A DNA stretch of 64,000 nucleotides from Angiostrongylus vasorum (GCA_018806985.1 JADANN010000465.1:372001-436000); one strand, 5' to 3'; positions 22,980-34,112 are shown, counted from the first letter of the stretch. The notes: a model not told the origin generated them from the sequence alone. Made by a program: numbers and translations.

Positions 22980-24139
22980 AATGAATGAAAACATTTGTTT
23001 GTTTCGCCTTGTTTTGAGCAAGTGACAAAGCAATCATCTATATATCTAAAGTGGAGTTATGGCCGGAGTTCGGTTACTGATGCTTCCACCTTAGACATGA
23101 ATGCAATGGCAAGATTTGGTGCCAGTCGTTGTCCCATTGCCAGCCCTCTCAATTGTGCGTAATACTTCCAGAACAGTCTGAAGATGGAGCAGTTTTTTTT
23201 AACCCTTTTTAAGGACGCTTTAAGAGTGTCATCAACTGCTGCATCAGGTATGCGCTGTTAGGACACGCATTACTTAGACGATCCAGGAACATCTGGATGT
23301 TTCTCAGAAGGGCTAGGGTTTCAACAAGCGCGTAAGTATTTGGGTTAAAAAACCGCGTTATTCTGACTGTTGGGCCGTCTACACAGATAGGTCTAATTTT
23401 GAATAACAATGGATTGGTAGACACAAGATCATCACTAGATACCAACATAGGAGTTTTGATAAATAAGTATAAGAGGGGACATTTTGGGAAATCAACTTTG
23501 AGTTGAAGCCTAAATGAAGGTTTTAAACCAGCCGCTTTTACCATTTTGAGCTATTCGCTGTTCAGTTTTCGTTATTGGGTTTTAAATTCCTTCCCAGATG
23601 ATGAGCGGTGAAGTGAAGCATCTTCAAGATGTTTTTTTGCTATCTCAACATCTAAATGATGAAGAATATCCACAAAGTCTCCACCGTTACAATAACGGAT
23701 AGCCTTATGCTTTTCAACCTTACCAGCACTCGTGCCAGCTGCATACCACATTTTTTTCGCTTCTGTAAGGTTGGAGCGATATCTTTTCGCACGATAGTAA
23801 CTAAGGACTTTGAAACTTTCGTTCGTAAATATCCTGAACTTAATGTCAAGTTTATTATCATGTTTTTGTTGTCTGAAAAACGGTGGTGCTGGTAATTCCC
23901 GCACTTCTTGATGTTCGCTCCCCATTTAGAGCTTGAGGTCTACATTTGTTGCAGAGTCTATCTCGAACTTCATGTGAACTACATGCGACTCTATGCAAAG
24001 ATACCTTAAAAAGTGGGTTCAGATTGTGAGGAACGTGGAACAGTTTTAATAGCAAGAGCAGACTGTCACAGAGATCCATGCCACCTGACGCGGTTAGTCT
24101 TGAATTTTCTTTCACATTATTTATTCTGCTGTGACTCAT
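22980..24139 (-). pseudogene. PLE reverse transcriptase with YIDD active site
   Basis: Conserved PLE blocks in order: KPSFRLQLKVD and LFKIRPICVDGPTVRITRFF then NIQMFLDRL (23209-23544); RGLAMGQRLAPNLAIAFMSK, a substrate-binding motif, at about 23080-23150; and FRYIDDCFV, the catalytic pair of aspartates, at about 23027-23050. N-terminal pieces lie at 23572-23925 (LDIKFRIFTNESFKVLSYYR) and 23858-24139 in another frame. A stop precedes the YIDD block. YIDD rather than the FADD of the neighbouring RTE, and the RP-x-x-DGPT block, separate this from non-LTR enzymes. Confidence 0.85.
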
Positions 24140-24529
24140 CCTCCCAACGCTTTAGCGCCTCATCGTGGCTGGGAGGAGTACCTCGGTGTCGGACTGCGAT
24201 GTACAGCGGGGCATTCATCCCCTGGCGGTCTCGCAACCCTGATAAGGAGTCTGACGTTTCTATCGGGAAATCTAGCTAAGATAAACCAATACCAGGATCC
24301 ACCACGGTCCTTGTATAGAACTAGTCGCATAGTGGCAAATCTCCCTCTGGTCCACAAGGGCTGCGACTGCTTTTGGTGGTGAAGACCTGGGGGCAGACTT
24401 TGGCCAGGCTGACCTCGGGATATCAGGGAACCACAATGGCTCAACCAGCAAATCTCCGAAAAAATGGAGATTTTGCTGGGGCCCGCAGAACCAGTGAGAA
24501 CGTGCCATTCAAGTATCAATTATCAAGTA
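24140..24529 (+). mobile_element. Family B retroposon with 11-bp TSD
   Basis: CTGTGACTCAT at 24129-24139 and CTGTAACTCAT at 24530-24540 (one mismatch). The left end begins with the hairpin CCTCCCA...TGGGAGG. It abuts the end of the PLE. Confidence 0.84.
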
Positions 24530-24905
24530 CTGTAACTCATTTAATCTTGGTTGTTCACCCTAGAGAAACCGAAACGAAACTGGCTTTAATCTCTGAACGT
24601 TCAAACTAACCTACCCGAAAACGGCTACATTAGAAAGTGTTAATGAAAGCCAAGTAGTAAAAAACATGCTGGTTCATTACCCCTCCTCTCACTCATTTCT
24701 ATTTTCCACGAAACGATAGCTACTCGGGATAGCTGTAAAGGATAACCCAATCCCACAAACGACAACTCGAGCAATAACAAGGTTCCGTTTATTCTGCCCT
24801 TCATTTCAAATGAAGTAGTGGAGCTATAGAAAGTTGCTTAAGAATTCCGGTCAAGAGAATTCGGCAACAGTAATGGAAATGTCGCCGAGCACTCTAAGAC
24901 GCCAG

Positions 24906-25596
24906 CTAGCTCGCAGCCACGTGGTTGACCGTCCATGTATCACCTGCATCACCTGTAGTCCCGTTGATCGTCGAGTGACTCGACCGGGGCGCCAGTAAAT
25001 CTTCTATTTTTCCCTGTCGCGTGCAAGGGTAGCCCAGTGGGATTCTGCTCGCTCTAGGGACTCGTTGAGCATCAAATTTTTCTTCTAGGCTCTTCGTGAA
25101 GAACTTTGACCATCGGGTCGGTAGTCTTCCTGCAGTGCGTTTGGCATCCCGGGGAATCCAGTCACTAACGGCTCTTGTCCATCGGTTGTCATTCATACGC
25201 ACGACGTGTCAGGGCCACCTTATCTTCAACTGCTTGGCATACAGAACGGCATCTTTGATTTTTGATCGTTGACGCAGGTCGGAGCTTCGGATCCCCCCCC
25301 TTACTTGTGTGAAACGGGATTCTCCCTAGCGTCGACTTTTCAATTGCGCGTTCGATAATGCTGAGTGACCCTTCATTCTGCTTACTCAGCGACCAGGGTT
25401 CTGACGCATACGTTAGGGCAGGAAATACCGTCCAGTCGAAAAAGGTAGGGCATGGAGTCGGATGTTCTTTGTTCTTTTTGCTACAGCGTCGATGCTCTTG
25501 AAAGTTCCCCAAGCCGCTCGTTTCCTTCTGCTCAGCTCTGGAGGTAAGTCGTTCATCATATTGATTTTCCGAGCTAGATAGACATAACTGGAGCAT
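24906..25596 (-). pseudogene. RTE C-terminal domain
   Basis: Two overlapping frames continue from the RT: RTKNIRLHALPF and ALTYASEPWSLSKQNEGSLS, then MRMNDNRWTRAVSDWIPRDA and GRLPTRWSKFFTKSLEEKF. These conserved blocks at the C-terminus of RTE proteins recur in the plus-strand copy at 29842-30624, which allows direct alignment of the two. Confidence 0.88.
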
Positions 25597-26315
25597 TCGG
25601 AGATATTCGCTCCGTTGAGCGTGAATGGGGCATATGAAACCAATTCGTCCTTCATGAACGTCGTTTTTGTGAGGCTTAGTCGAAAACGAATCTTTCCAGA
25701 GGCTTTATCAAAGTCGGCAAGCATACGTTCCGCTTGGCTAATGTTTGGTGTTATCAGGACGATTTCATCGGCAAAGCGAAGATGATGTAACTACCGACCA
25801 TCGATTTTCACTCCCATATTATCCCATTCCAGTGTACGCATTACGTTCTGGAGGGTGGCGGTAAATAATTTTGGCGAGATAGTATCGCCTTGCTAACCAC
25901 TCTTTTGACGTCGATGTTAATATCGTTGTAGAATGGTGACATATTGGTTGTGAAATTTTTGTACAACTCACAAAGAATCTTTATATACTGAGTAGGGACT
26001 CCCTGGATATCAATGGCTTCCATGACTGCTTCTATCTCAATTGAATCAAAGGCCTTCTGTAAATCGATGAAAGTGAGACAGAGCGGTCTTTTGTACTCTC
26101 CCGATACTCCAATGAGCCTTGTTATCGTACGGATGTGGTCCATCATACCAAGTCCTTTTCGAAACCCCTGCTTGCTCACATGGCTGTCCTTCGGCCAGTG
26201 TTCTGTCAATCCTGTTTAGGAGTACTCGAGTGAAAAGTTTGTAGACGACAGACAGCAGGCAGATTGGGCGATAGTTGCCGATATGGCGTAGGTCACCCTT
26301 CTTAAACAATAACAC
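25413..26315 (-). pseudogene. RTE reverse transcriptase core
   Basis: Fragments in two frames carry the RT landmarks: KKGDLRHIGNYRPICLLSVV and LFTRVLLNRID (26046-26315), KQGFRKGLGMMDHI and LCLTFIDLQKAFDSIE with the first catalytic Asp (25841-26209), then LRFADEIVLI near 25770. In that last motif the usual FADD has become FADE and a stop precedes it. MLADFDKASGKI (25724) starts the segment after the active site. Frameshifts and the altered active site show it is dead. Confidence 0.9.
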
Positions 26316-26529
26316 GGTCTTGCTGGTCTTCTACCGGGTAGGGACCTTGCATTCAGACAGGTAACGTGTGAAGAGCCGAGCCAGTGTGTTTACGAGGACT
26401 GGCGGAAGCTTCTTCAGGTGTTCAGATCTGATCCTGTCCAAACCTGGTGCTGTTCGATTTTTCACCGAGACAAAATGGCATGTCGGATTTTGGAAGGGAG
26501 AACCGGTGGTACAACATATCCATCTTCCT

Positions 26530-27144
26530 TTATTTCATACGACGGAAGGTGGACGTGGCCATCGAAGAGATCTGAGTAGTATTCGTAAACGATTTTCTCC
26601 ATTGCCTTTCTGGAAGCTGTAACTGTTCCGTCTGGGACGCCGGAGATGCAATCATTTTGGTCTTGTAATTGGCGAAGCTTCGGTGGGCTTTGCGAATGCT
26701 TTTCCCAGCCTCTGCAGCTTCGACCATTACTGCTGCTCTTCTCTCTTTAAGATCTTCTTTTATCGCCTGTCTGCATTGTTTTGCAAGTTCAGACGTTAGT
26801 TCGCTGTTGCCTGCAGCTCGTGCGACTCCACGCTGGCATATCAGCTCGAGTGTTTCTGGAGACAGACATCTCTTGGTGACTTTCGAACTCTCAGCTTTCA
26901 TAGCGATAAAGTGAAGATGTTGAATCAGTTGATCGTAGTCCTCGTCGATGTTATCGACAACGGCATCTTCCCAACAGCCGACGAATGAATTGAATAAGTC
27001 CCAGTTTGTGGTGGCGCTAGGGACTTCGGTTTTTGAATTTAGCTGTGTTTTTCTCTTTTTCGCGAGAAATAGAATCTTGCACGAAGGAGACGGTGGTCTG
27101 ATCCCGTGTAGAATTTTGGGACAACAGCGACATCGGTTAGGCAA
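26530..27144 (-). pseudogene. RTE linker between endonuclease and reverse transcriptase
   Basis: A 204-residue open stretch in register with the RTE order (WDLFNSFVGCWEDAVVDNID, VTKRCLSPETLELICQRGVA). It is mostly Lys/Glu/Ala-rich helix, as found between endonuclease and RT in RTE proteins. No catalytic motif is expected or seen. Confidence 0.75.
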
Positions 27145-27311
27145 AACCTTCTATTTACTACGATATGATCTATTTCATTGTGGTACTCTCCATTGGGAGA
27201 CTCCCACGTCCAGCGCTGAGGGTGGGGTTTCTAGAATTGTGAGTAACCATGGATTGTCTTGGTCGCCATGATAAACTCAGACAGCCGCTCACCCCGTTCG
27301 TTCCATTCTAA

Positions 27312-27804
27312 TCAGTGGGTCGCAATGTGACGTTCTTCAGACGTTCTTCTTGGTCCAGTCTTGGCGTTAAAATCTCCAATAATGACATTGAAGAATGTGT
27401 GGTCTTCTCTGTAGAACTTCTCCGAGTCCATATAGAACACTTCGACTTCTTCTTTGTCATAGTTTGATGTCAGCGCGTAAACGACGAAGGTTATCACAGC
27501 CGTTATTGATCCACATCTTTTTAATCGTAAACGTCCGATTCGGGTTGTAAATCTGTTCGAATGAATTGATGTTTATAGACAAACTCGTGTTGACGAGAAC
27601 GCCGATGCCGCCGTCTCCTCTACTGTAGCATGTGCCGAGGAACAGTTCTTCTCCGGTGTCATAAACGGCGTTAAATGGGTGGCGTCGCCTCGTCTCCGCC
27701 AGGCCGATGACGTCGTACCTTATCCTTCTTGCTTGCATGAGCAAGTCTTCTGTCGAGGAATCGGATGCAAGTGTACGTGCATTGTAGGTAGAGATCGTCA
27801 CCAT
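27312..27804 (-). pseudogene. RTE endonuclease (AP-like) domain
   Basis: Begins [17 protein letters not shown], then [20 protein letters not shown], with the catalytic Glu region, and further on [14 protein letters not shown], carrying the Asp/Asn catalytic motif of AP-like endonucleases. A frameshift near 27480-27497 moves the frame after RRLRADIKL, and TGA replaces the next residue after EERHIATH at about 27312. The start context and motif order match RTE ORF N-termini. The domain would nick target DNA; here it is broken. Confidence 0.9.
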
Positions 27805-28359
27805 AGTTCTTCGCTATCCAGGCAGCTTCCATTGGCCCTGAGATTCTTGCAGCCTCTCCATACTCGTTCGGCCCAACACTGCCGAATTGGGGACTCTTTC
27901 GGAGTCAGGGGAATGAGGCCCGCTTCTTTTACTGCTTTTAGCTTTTGATACGCAAGTATAGCTTGCTGGGCTCTGAGCGTGAGGGGTTGGGTATAGTCAC
28001 GGGTAGCTTGCCAGGATCTCCCAGAGTGAACATGGGCTTATTTGTTGAAGGCGACTCCTAACCGCCTCCCGTATACTTCCCTGTCACTTGATTGCAGGCT
28101 TTTTGGCCGAATTGACTCCCTAGGATACAATCCGCATAAAATAGAACGCACCCACACATACGCCCCGTAAATACACAGAGTATGTGCCAATTCGGCGCAG
28201 CAGAAACCGGGTGTCCATCCCCTGGATCCACCTGCGTCTAAGGGAAGCAAAGCTCGCTTTGGTCCGCGATCAACCCCCTATCCGCCACCTGGGGACGCGC
28301 CACGTAGCCTAGCGACTAACCGGCTCGAGATCCCTCATATGAGGGAGATCCGTGGAACA

Positions 28360-28540
28360 GTCCATGTACAACGCAAAATTGCATAATTTGCCCCCAACGG
28401 TAGAGACGGTGATTGCATGAGTTCGGGTACAGTTTAGCTGGTTTCTTGTACGGCTTGACGGGACGAATACATTACACAAACGAGTAGACCACTCTGTGTG
28501 CGTTTGAAGGAACACCAAGTCGCTAGATTAAGTTGAAACC
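28360..28540 (+). mobile_element. PLE GIY-YIG fragment
   Basis: Plus strand encodes CPNGRDGDCMS in DNA-level homology with 17100, then EYITQTSRPLCVRLKEH in place of EYAGETGRPLCVRIKEH, with stops between. It lies between the RTE leader and the terminal repeat at 28545. Confidence 0.75.
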
Positions 28541-28544
28541 AAAC

Positions 28545-28760
28545 ATATATTCTTTCTTTGGTAAGCTTACATGACCCTGATAAATAATGTTTATTTTCGG
28601 CTAACGTTTCGACGTCTTCATCTTCATCAGAGCCGATGATCCGAGTCGACAGAGCACAGCTGTCCGTCTCCCTCGATGTGGCATCGTGTCGGTTTTTTCT
28701 TTACTGGAGCATCTCTCGAATAAGGCATGCCCACTCAGCGATGCCCTTTTACGCTTTGGA
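28545..28760 (-). mobile_element. PLE terminal repeat, left of an inverted pair
   Basis: Inverted copy of 29570-29755 (shared GGTAAGCTTAC..., TTATTTTCGGCTAACG, and TTCGAGAGATGCTCC-like block). Contains the hammerhead motif at 28597-28636. Confidence 0.75.
28597..28636 (-). ncRNA. Minimal hammerhead ribozyme motif, consensus core
   Basis: Minus strand: TCGGCT - CTGATGA - A - GATG/AAGA/CGTC - GAAAC - GTT - AGCCGA. CTGATGA is the exact hammerhead consensus, stem I is a full 6 bp (TCGGCT/AGCCGA), and stem II is 4 bp with one GU. Stem III is only AC/GT. It is the best candidate in the window for a self-cleaving RNA, acting as a dimer. Confidence 0.75.
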
Positions 28761-29116
28761 AAAAAATATTAGGTGGTAACAAATGTAATGTCTGATTTCA
28801 AATGTAAAGTTTAAAATACTCGTAACTTTCTTCATACTACTTTTTATTAATCGAAATATACATCATTAGAATCAGCACGTTTTTTCCAACAAGAAGCAAG
28901 TTTATTTACTTTTATTGCTTAAAATTCTGGGGTTCTTTAGTTCCGGAGTCCAACAATATCTTCACCCCAGTCTTAATGGAAATCCTAGCTCCTGCCACAG
29001 CGTTATGTTCACTCTTCCGCTCGTACAAAAAACGGCAACGAATATCGCTTTGATTCACGCTGATTTAAAAGCCCCTGAAAATATCAGAATAATAAAAAAG
29101 CTTTTAAAAAACCCTT

Positions 29117-29372
29117 TGCGTTGATCAATCCCTGAGGGACGCGCAGTGCATTAGCCTTCATTAAGCACTGATTGGAGGTGACTGAATGCATGCCTTTAAA
29201 ATGACTCGCGGTGGCCTTCCGATGTATCGAGCCGGTGCTGCTATCCTCCCAGATAAGTCTGGTAGCAATTTGCTAACCCCGAATGGATGGAAGGCTTGGT
29301 GGGTCACGGGCGCGGGGATCAATTCCACGTGTGTGTTGCAGGCGTCTCCGACCACTGCGCCACACGCGCCAC
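29117..29372 (-). mobile_element. Family A SINE inside the inverted PLE repeat pair
   Basis: CGTTGATCAATCCCTGAGGG at the left, B box complement GGGATCAATTCC, A box complement CCACTGCGCCACACGC at the right. The tail is lost. It lies between the facing terminal repeats at 28545 and 29570. Confidence 0.83.
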
Positions 29373-29569
29373 AAAGTAATAAATCTTGAAAAAAATCATT
29401 GCCAAAAGTGTACACCAAACATATGTAAAAAGAAAATCCTTTAATTAAAAAAATTACATGGAAAACTAAAACAATAAAATCAGGCATTTCAGATGTTACA
29501 ATCTAATAAGTGGTTATCACCAGACAATCAGCTCTATCCATAAAGCCGTTCTGTATAAATGGCCGTCAC

Positions 29570-29790
29570 CGCGTGACAATGCCTCTTTCGAGAGATGCTC
29601 CATTAAGGAAGACCCGATTCGACGCCACAGCGAGAAGACGAACAACTGTGGACCATCGACTCCGATCATCGGCTCTGAGGAAGGTGAAGACATCGAAACG
29701 TTAGCCGAAAATAAGTATTATTTATCAACATCGTGTAAGCTTGCCAAAGAAAGGATACGCATTGATTAGACATGCTAAGGTTAAAGGAAA
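29570..29790 (+). mobile_element. PLE terminal repeat, right of an inverted pair
   Basis: Faces the repeat at 28545-28760 across 0.8 kb that holds a family A SINE. It ends next to the truncated RTE starting at 29842; the outer motif GGTTAAAGGAAAGTC (29780) matches other PLE outer ends. Confidence 0.72.
29669..29708 (+). ncRNA. Minimal hammerhead ribozyme motif, covarying partner
   Basis: Plus strand: TCGGCT - CTGAGGA - A - GGTG/AAGA/CATC - GAAAC - GTT - AGCCGA. Relative to 28597 both strands of stem II have changed (GATG/CGTC to GGTG/CATC) and all four pairs remain; stem I is identical, 6 bp. Confidence 0.74.
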
Positions 29791-29841
29791 GTCACTTTTC
29801 GAATATTGTTATGCTTTGTAGAACGAAAACGGAACGAATGC

Positions 29842-30624
29842 TTGCCGATTTTGGTAAAGCCAGTGGAAAGATTGGCCTTCGGCTAAATCTCACAAAGACG
29901 ATGTTCATGAGGTGCGGATTGGTTCCGTATGTCCAATCCACGCTCAACGGAACGAATTTCTCCGAGTGCTCCAGTTATGTCTATCTAGGTCGGGAAATCA
30001 ATATGATGAACGACTTAGCTCCAGAGCTGAACAGAAGGAAACGAGCGGCTTGTGGAGCTTTCAAGAGCATCGAGGATGTAGCGAAGAGAACAAAGAACAC
30101 CTTACTCCGTGCCCACCTTTTCGACTCAACGGTACTTCCTGCGTTAACGTATGCGTCAGAAACTTGGTCGCTGTGTAAACAGGATGAAAAATCACTCAGT
30201 GTCATTGAATGTGCAGTCGAAAGGACGATGCTAGAAGAATCCCGTTTCATACAAGTAAGGGATGGGATCCGAAGCTCCGACCTCCGTCAACGATCAATAA
30301 TCAAAGATGCCGTTCTGCACGCCAAGCAGTCAAAGATAAGATGCACCGGACACGTAATGCGTATGAATGACAACCGATGGACAAGAGCCGTTTGTGACTG
30401 GATTCCTCGGGATGTTAAAGGCACTGCAGGGAAGACCACCGACCACTATGGTCAGAGTTCTTCACGAAAAGCCTAGAAGAAAGTTAAGGCGCTCGACGAG
30501 TGCCTAGAGCTAGCAGAACCCACTGGGCTACTCTTGTACCTGGCAAGGAAAAATAGAAGATTTACAGGTGCTCGCTCGAGTCAGTCGGCGATCAACGGGA
30601 CTGCAGGTGATGCAGGTGATTACG
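29842..30624 (+). mobile_element. 5'-truncated RTE copy (C-terminal third plus 3' end)
   Basis: Homology to the 24.9-28.3 kb RTE begins abruptly at about 29842 (ERMLADFGKASGKIGLRLNL) and runs to the same 3' end repeat (GATGCAGGTGAT, 30613-30624). One frame of 234 codons stays open through ALTYASETWSLCKQDEKSLS and HVMRMNDNRWTRAVCDWIPR, then shifts. Abrupt 5' truncation is normal for target-primed insertion. It abuts a PLE terminal repeat on its left and is in opposite orientation to the larger copy. It looks younger than that copy, since its coding frame is better kept. Confidence 0.9.
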
Positions 30625-30764
30625 TTTTGTAATAGCTGGTACTAAACACTCCACTAGTCGCGCATAGGACACAGAGACATAACGGAAAAGATTTTGATGT
30701 AGAAGTTAACATCTTTACACAGGAATTTCTGGGCACATTCTAGGAATCCGAAAATGAACCGCCA

Positions 30765-31090
30765 ATAGGAATGCCTCACAATCACGTGTGATACTAGACA
30801 GTATTTAACACTGTAATTTCAATTTGAGAGCCACACTATACCTCCATGTGAACTCTGTATGTTGATCTCCAGGTGACATGCTCAGTGGAAGGCCCGTAGA
30901 AAGGCATATGTGTGTGCGAAGAAGCTAATCTGGGTTCATTGAGATTGAAACCTTGGCTTAGCATTTTCTTTATTTGGTTATGGAGGTGTTTGGCTGGGTA
31001 GATTGCGGTCAACTTAACCTTTCCGGGCTCAGAGGAACATGAAATCCGCCGAAACGCCTTCGTCGTAATAAAGAATAAAATAACGCCTTG
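30765..31090 (+). mobile_element. PLE 3' end fragment
   Basis: Plus-strand homolog of the PLE 3' region at 21900-21590 in reverse (ATCACGTGTGAT, ACTCTGT, GCTGGGTAGATTG, TTCGTCGTAATAAAGAATAA). The hammerhead region (31020-31055, CAGAGGA...GAAACGCC) has lost several core and stem II bases. Confidence 0.68.
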
Positions 31091-32079
31091 AATTTGCCTA
31101 ATAAGATTTTCAAGAATTGACATAATACTGTTTCCCAAGATCCAGTTGTTCTATGAAGAGGCCATTGGTCATCATGTGGCCAATGCGATTCCCGTCGTGA
31201 ATGGCGCAAGCTATGTCAGCAGGTGGCCTATTTCCGCATAAGACTACTGGGTCGGCATGTGCTTTTAATTTTGCTATTGGCACAGTGCTAGTTAATAACA
31301 CTGTCGGAGGTCATCACTGATTGATGTTAGGTAAAGTTAACTCCTATTGGCCCTCATACTTAGGCATAAACAGGGCTGCTCACGTGGTCGTAGACAATTT
31401 CGAGAAGAGACGACATCCATGAAAGGTGAATATAAGGAGATAGTCGACAAATCAACATCAGTAAGCCAGTAAGAAATTGCTGGTTTAGTAATTTGATAGC
31501 CCATTCTGGGTTTTATGTTTGCTGAGCCACGTTGTATCCGTTTTCTGGCCAGATTTCGCACAAGGTCTCACTGTCAGCACCATCAGAGAGCGTATCGTAT
31601 CTTGGGAAAATAAGTTGAGCTTGACTTCACGTTTGAGATGTTGGGTTCCATCCTAGAAGCAGACTACTCACAATTCTTTTGGTAGAACTCCCAATCTCGA
31701 TTTTAACTTAACGGATCATAATGCTTCAGTAATAATTAGATAATTATTCATTGGATTCATAATGGTGACCAAGACAAGACTTTCGCTGAGATTGGCTGGG
31801 GTGAAGTGATCGAAAACATATAGATGCCGATTCCTTCTTTTTTCGACCATAATAACTTACCATACGCTGAAACTGAGGGGATCTACGGCAGTGGTTAGCA
31901 GTGCCCTGAAATATCGACTTTCTACTCTTTCTAGATCTTACTCATCGTTATGTCAACGAGTGGCAACGACGATGGAGCCTCAATCTGCGACAAAAAGAGC
32001 AAAGCTGGTGCACAAAATTGGCTATTCCCGAGACCACTTTATGATAACACCGTTAATTCTAATCACTCATTTAGCGTTT
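31091..32079. other. No assignable gene; one coding-like patch
   Basis: Minus strand near 31130-31290 is open in two frames (CGNRPPADIACAIHDGNRIG; CLAPFTTGIALAT in the other), perhaps a scrap of a receptor or transposon exon; not assignable. Confidence 0.3.
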
Positions 32080-32170
32080 CTTCATCAGCCAACACGAGGT
32101 TCTTTAAGTGATATTTGCTCCATGACGGCTAGCGTTTCTGCGAATCTCGCCTTCATCAGATCAGATTGAA
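32080..32170 (-). mobile_element. PLE terminal repeat relic
   Basis: Contains AACACGAGG (outer motif) and, on the minus strand, CTGATGA-A-GGCGAGATTCGC-A-GAAACGCT-AGCC. The CTGATGA core is exact, but ACGT has become ACGC. Confidence 0.5.
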
Positions 32171-33454
32171 AGGGTCATATTTACGCACTGTATATTAAGT
32201 GGAGAATTTCGTAGTAGCAAATGAATGGCTCTTACTCTAAACTCTAATCAACTGATACACATTTGCATAAGACCCTATCTAATTACTAAGCATGATCACC
32301 ACTCCAGATTTATCAGCGCATATCTCAAGTCCAACGGAAAATCTGTGATCGATGTCAAAAAGTGAGCACCTCTGCCAAGCCATGCTTAAATAGTGGGATT
32401 GAACACATAACGCCTGACGTTCAAATGCTCGTAGTCGGCCTGTACGACGACATCTTATGTCAGATGCAGAATTGACGGCTAACCGAAAGCAGATGGTTAT
32501 TTTTCAGGAACTAAAGTGGTTGAGGATTTCAGAACATGCAGAACTGTTAAAGAGGTTTGCTGTATTGCTGTAGGGGTGTGCAGGCCTTGTTTGCTACTAT
32601 TTGCTATATGTTGTTATGGTATATAATCTGATCAAATTACTGTCGCGATATGGAAGTTTTTTTCATCCTATTTTAGCCTATTTCGATTTTTTTACATCAG
32701 ACCATTCCGTAACTATATCCATCGCAGCGTATGGCAGTGAAATAATAGTCAAATACCAGCAAAAATAATAGGACCGATAGCTTGACCGAAAAAAGGTTTT
32801 TCGGAAATTGATAGGTGTGGTGAAGAACTTTTTATGAGCCACTCTTGAAATGAATCCCTTCCCGGTCGTGTTGTGGATTCAGCAGAAAAAGTGCTGTACT
32901 AAGTCTGCGCAGCAAAGTAAACCTCTGAAAATGAAAATATATCGGAGGCGATGGAGCTCGTCCACTTTTTCCCACCTCGCCTAAATGGCACAAAATGCGT
33001 CGAGGGTGTCTTGTGCTAAGGAATCCGATGAACATGGAGAATTGGCGAGACGGATACACTGCTTTGAGCCTGTACAAAAGAGCATTTAGGTGGGAAATTT
33101 GAAAGCTAAGGCAAAACATGCCTAAATTAAGCAGACGTGACACAAAAAACCGTTGCAGTGAGGGATTTTAAACTTCAAGTTGCAGTATTTTTATGAGGAC
33201 CTGTAAGACACCAACGCTTCAAGCTCTTGAAAAGTTTTGTTAAAAGCTGGAAGATAAAAAGTAACGACGGCTACCTCGTGTTTACGCGTGGTATCGTCCA
33301 TTACGCCAGGGTAACTTAAGAAGTTTTGCTTCTATGATAACATTCTCACTGAATAAGTGAACTACACAAAAACCAGGACTTTTGTGACACCCCACTTAGC
33401 ACATGAATCAAACCCCCATGTTGTTCATCCCATTCTTCCGCTAAAGCGAATCAG
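32171..33454. other. No gene recognised
   Basis: The 103-codon minus ORF at 32832-33143 has no motif or signal peptide; not called. Confidence 0.4.
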
Positions 33455-33738
33455 GATAGAGCGTTCGGCTTTGATAAATTCCTAGAAACTGCGCCATGAA
33501 TTCTACTTCATCTTTGCATTATAGAGCTGATCAAATTCATATCTAACCCCCTATAATGACCGGCGGTGGACGACCCACTAAAAATCAGTGTTTCTAACCT
33601 CCCAGACAAATTTGCTACCATCTTGCGGATCTCAAAGAGACGGAAAGCTTGATCAGCGAAGAGCCCGAGATCGAGCCATAGACCAAAACCAATGTGCATT
33701 GAAGGGCACCTTTACTCACTGCGCCACATTTGCCCTCT
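33455..33738 (-). mobile_element. Family A SINE, old copy
   Basis: GTTCGGCTTTGATAAATTCC, CCTCCCAGACAAATTTG and TCACTGCGCCACATTTGC keep the order of the family. Confidence 0.55.
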
Positions 33739-34112
33739 TCGACATAATATTCATTAGAATCTAGTTAATTTGTAGGAGTAAAGCTTCTCTTTGCGAGAGG
33801 ATGTTCATGTTGAGAATGCTTAGAATGTTGTCGTCTGACACTTTTAAGACTTTTTTCATAAAGTCTGTTCAAGATTCTCGCTGACAAACACGATTTTCGG
33901 ATTTTCCCAATAAATGGACATCAGGATTCGTGTACAAATCGACAATATACTTAAGAATGTAACTAGTGTTATTTCAGTAGTGCAGTTCGAATTCTCTGCA
34001 CAGTTAGATGTATATCAATCTGAAAGACCTTCTATAGAAACATTTCTAAATAAACAACCCTCCATATTTTATTCCAATGCATGACTAATATTAAAAGGAT
34101 GAAGAATGAATC

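Larger units (their letters stand above)
21541..24125 (-). mobile_element. Penelope-like element, RT plus GIY-YIG, decayed, carrying a nested SINE
   Basis: On the minus strand: N-terminal region (24139-23572), reverse transcriptase (23545-22980), thumb/connection (22913-22664), then a family A SINE insertion (22412-22663), then the GIY-YIG endonuclease (about 22240-21890) and a 3' untranslated part ending in a hammerhead-like motif (21617-21652). The end at about 21541 matches the outer end of the terminal repeat at 19140-19210 and so defines one boundary. The other end is cut close to the family B element starting at 24140. Frameshifts and stops make it inactive. Confidence 0.87.
24939..28330 (-). 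mobile_element. RTE-clade non-LTR retrotransposon, near full length, decayed
   Basis: Minus-strand order is 5' leader (about 28330-27805), AP-type endonuclease, linker, reverse transcriptase and C-terminal domain. The 3' end is a short direct repeat (GGTGATGCAGGTGAT at about 24939-24953). Such elements copy themselves by nicking target DNA and priming reverse transcription there. No frame is intact throughout, so this copy cannot be autonomous. Its 5' boundary is uncertain because PLE sequence follows directly. Confidence 0.93.

Noticed and set aside
31110..31301. Minus ORF reading CGNRPPADIACAIHDGNRIG, with a receptor-like second frame
   Set aside because: Two frames look equally open and neither can be matched confidently; not called.
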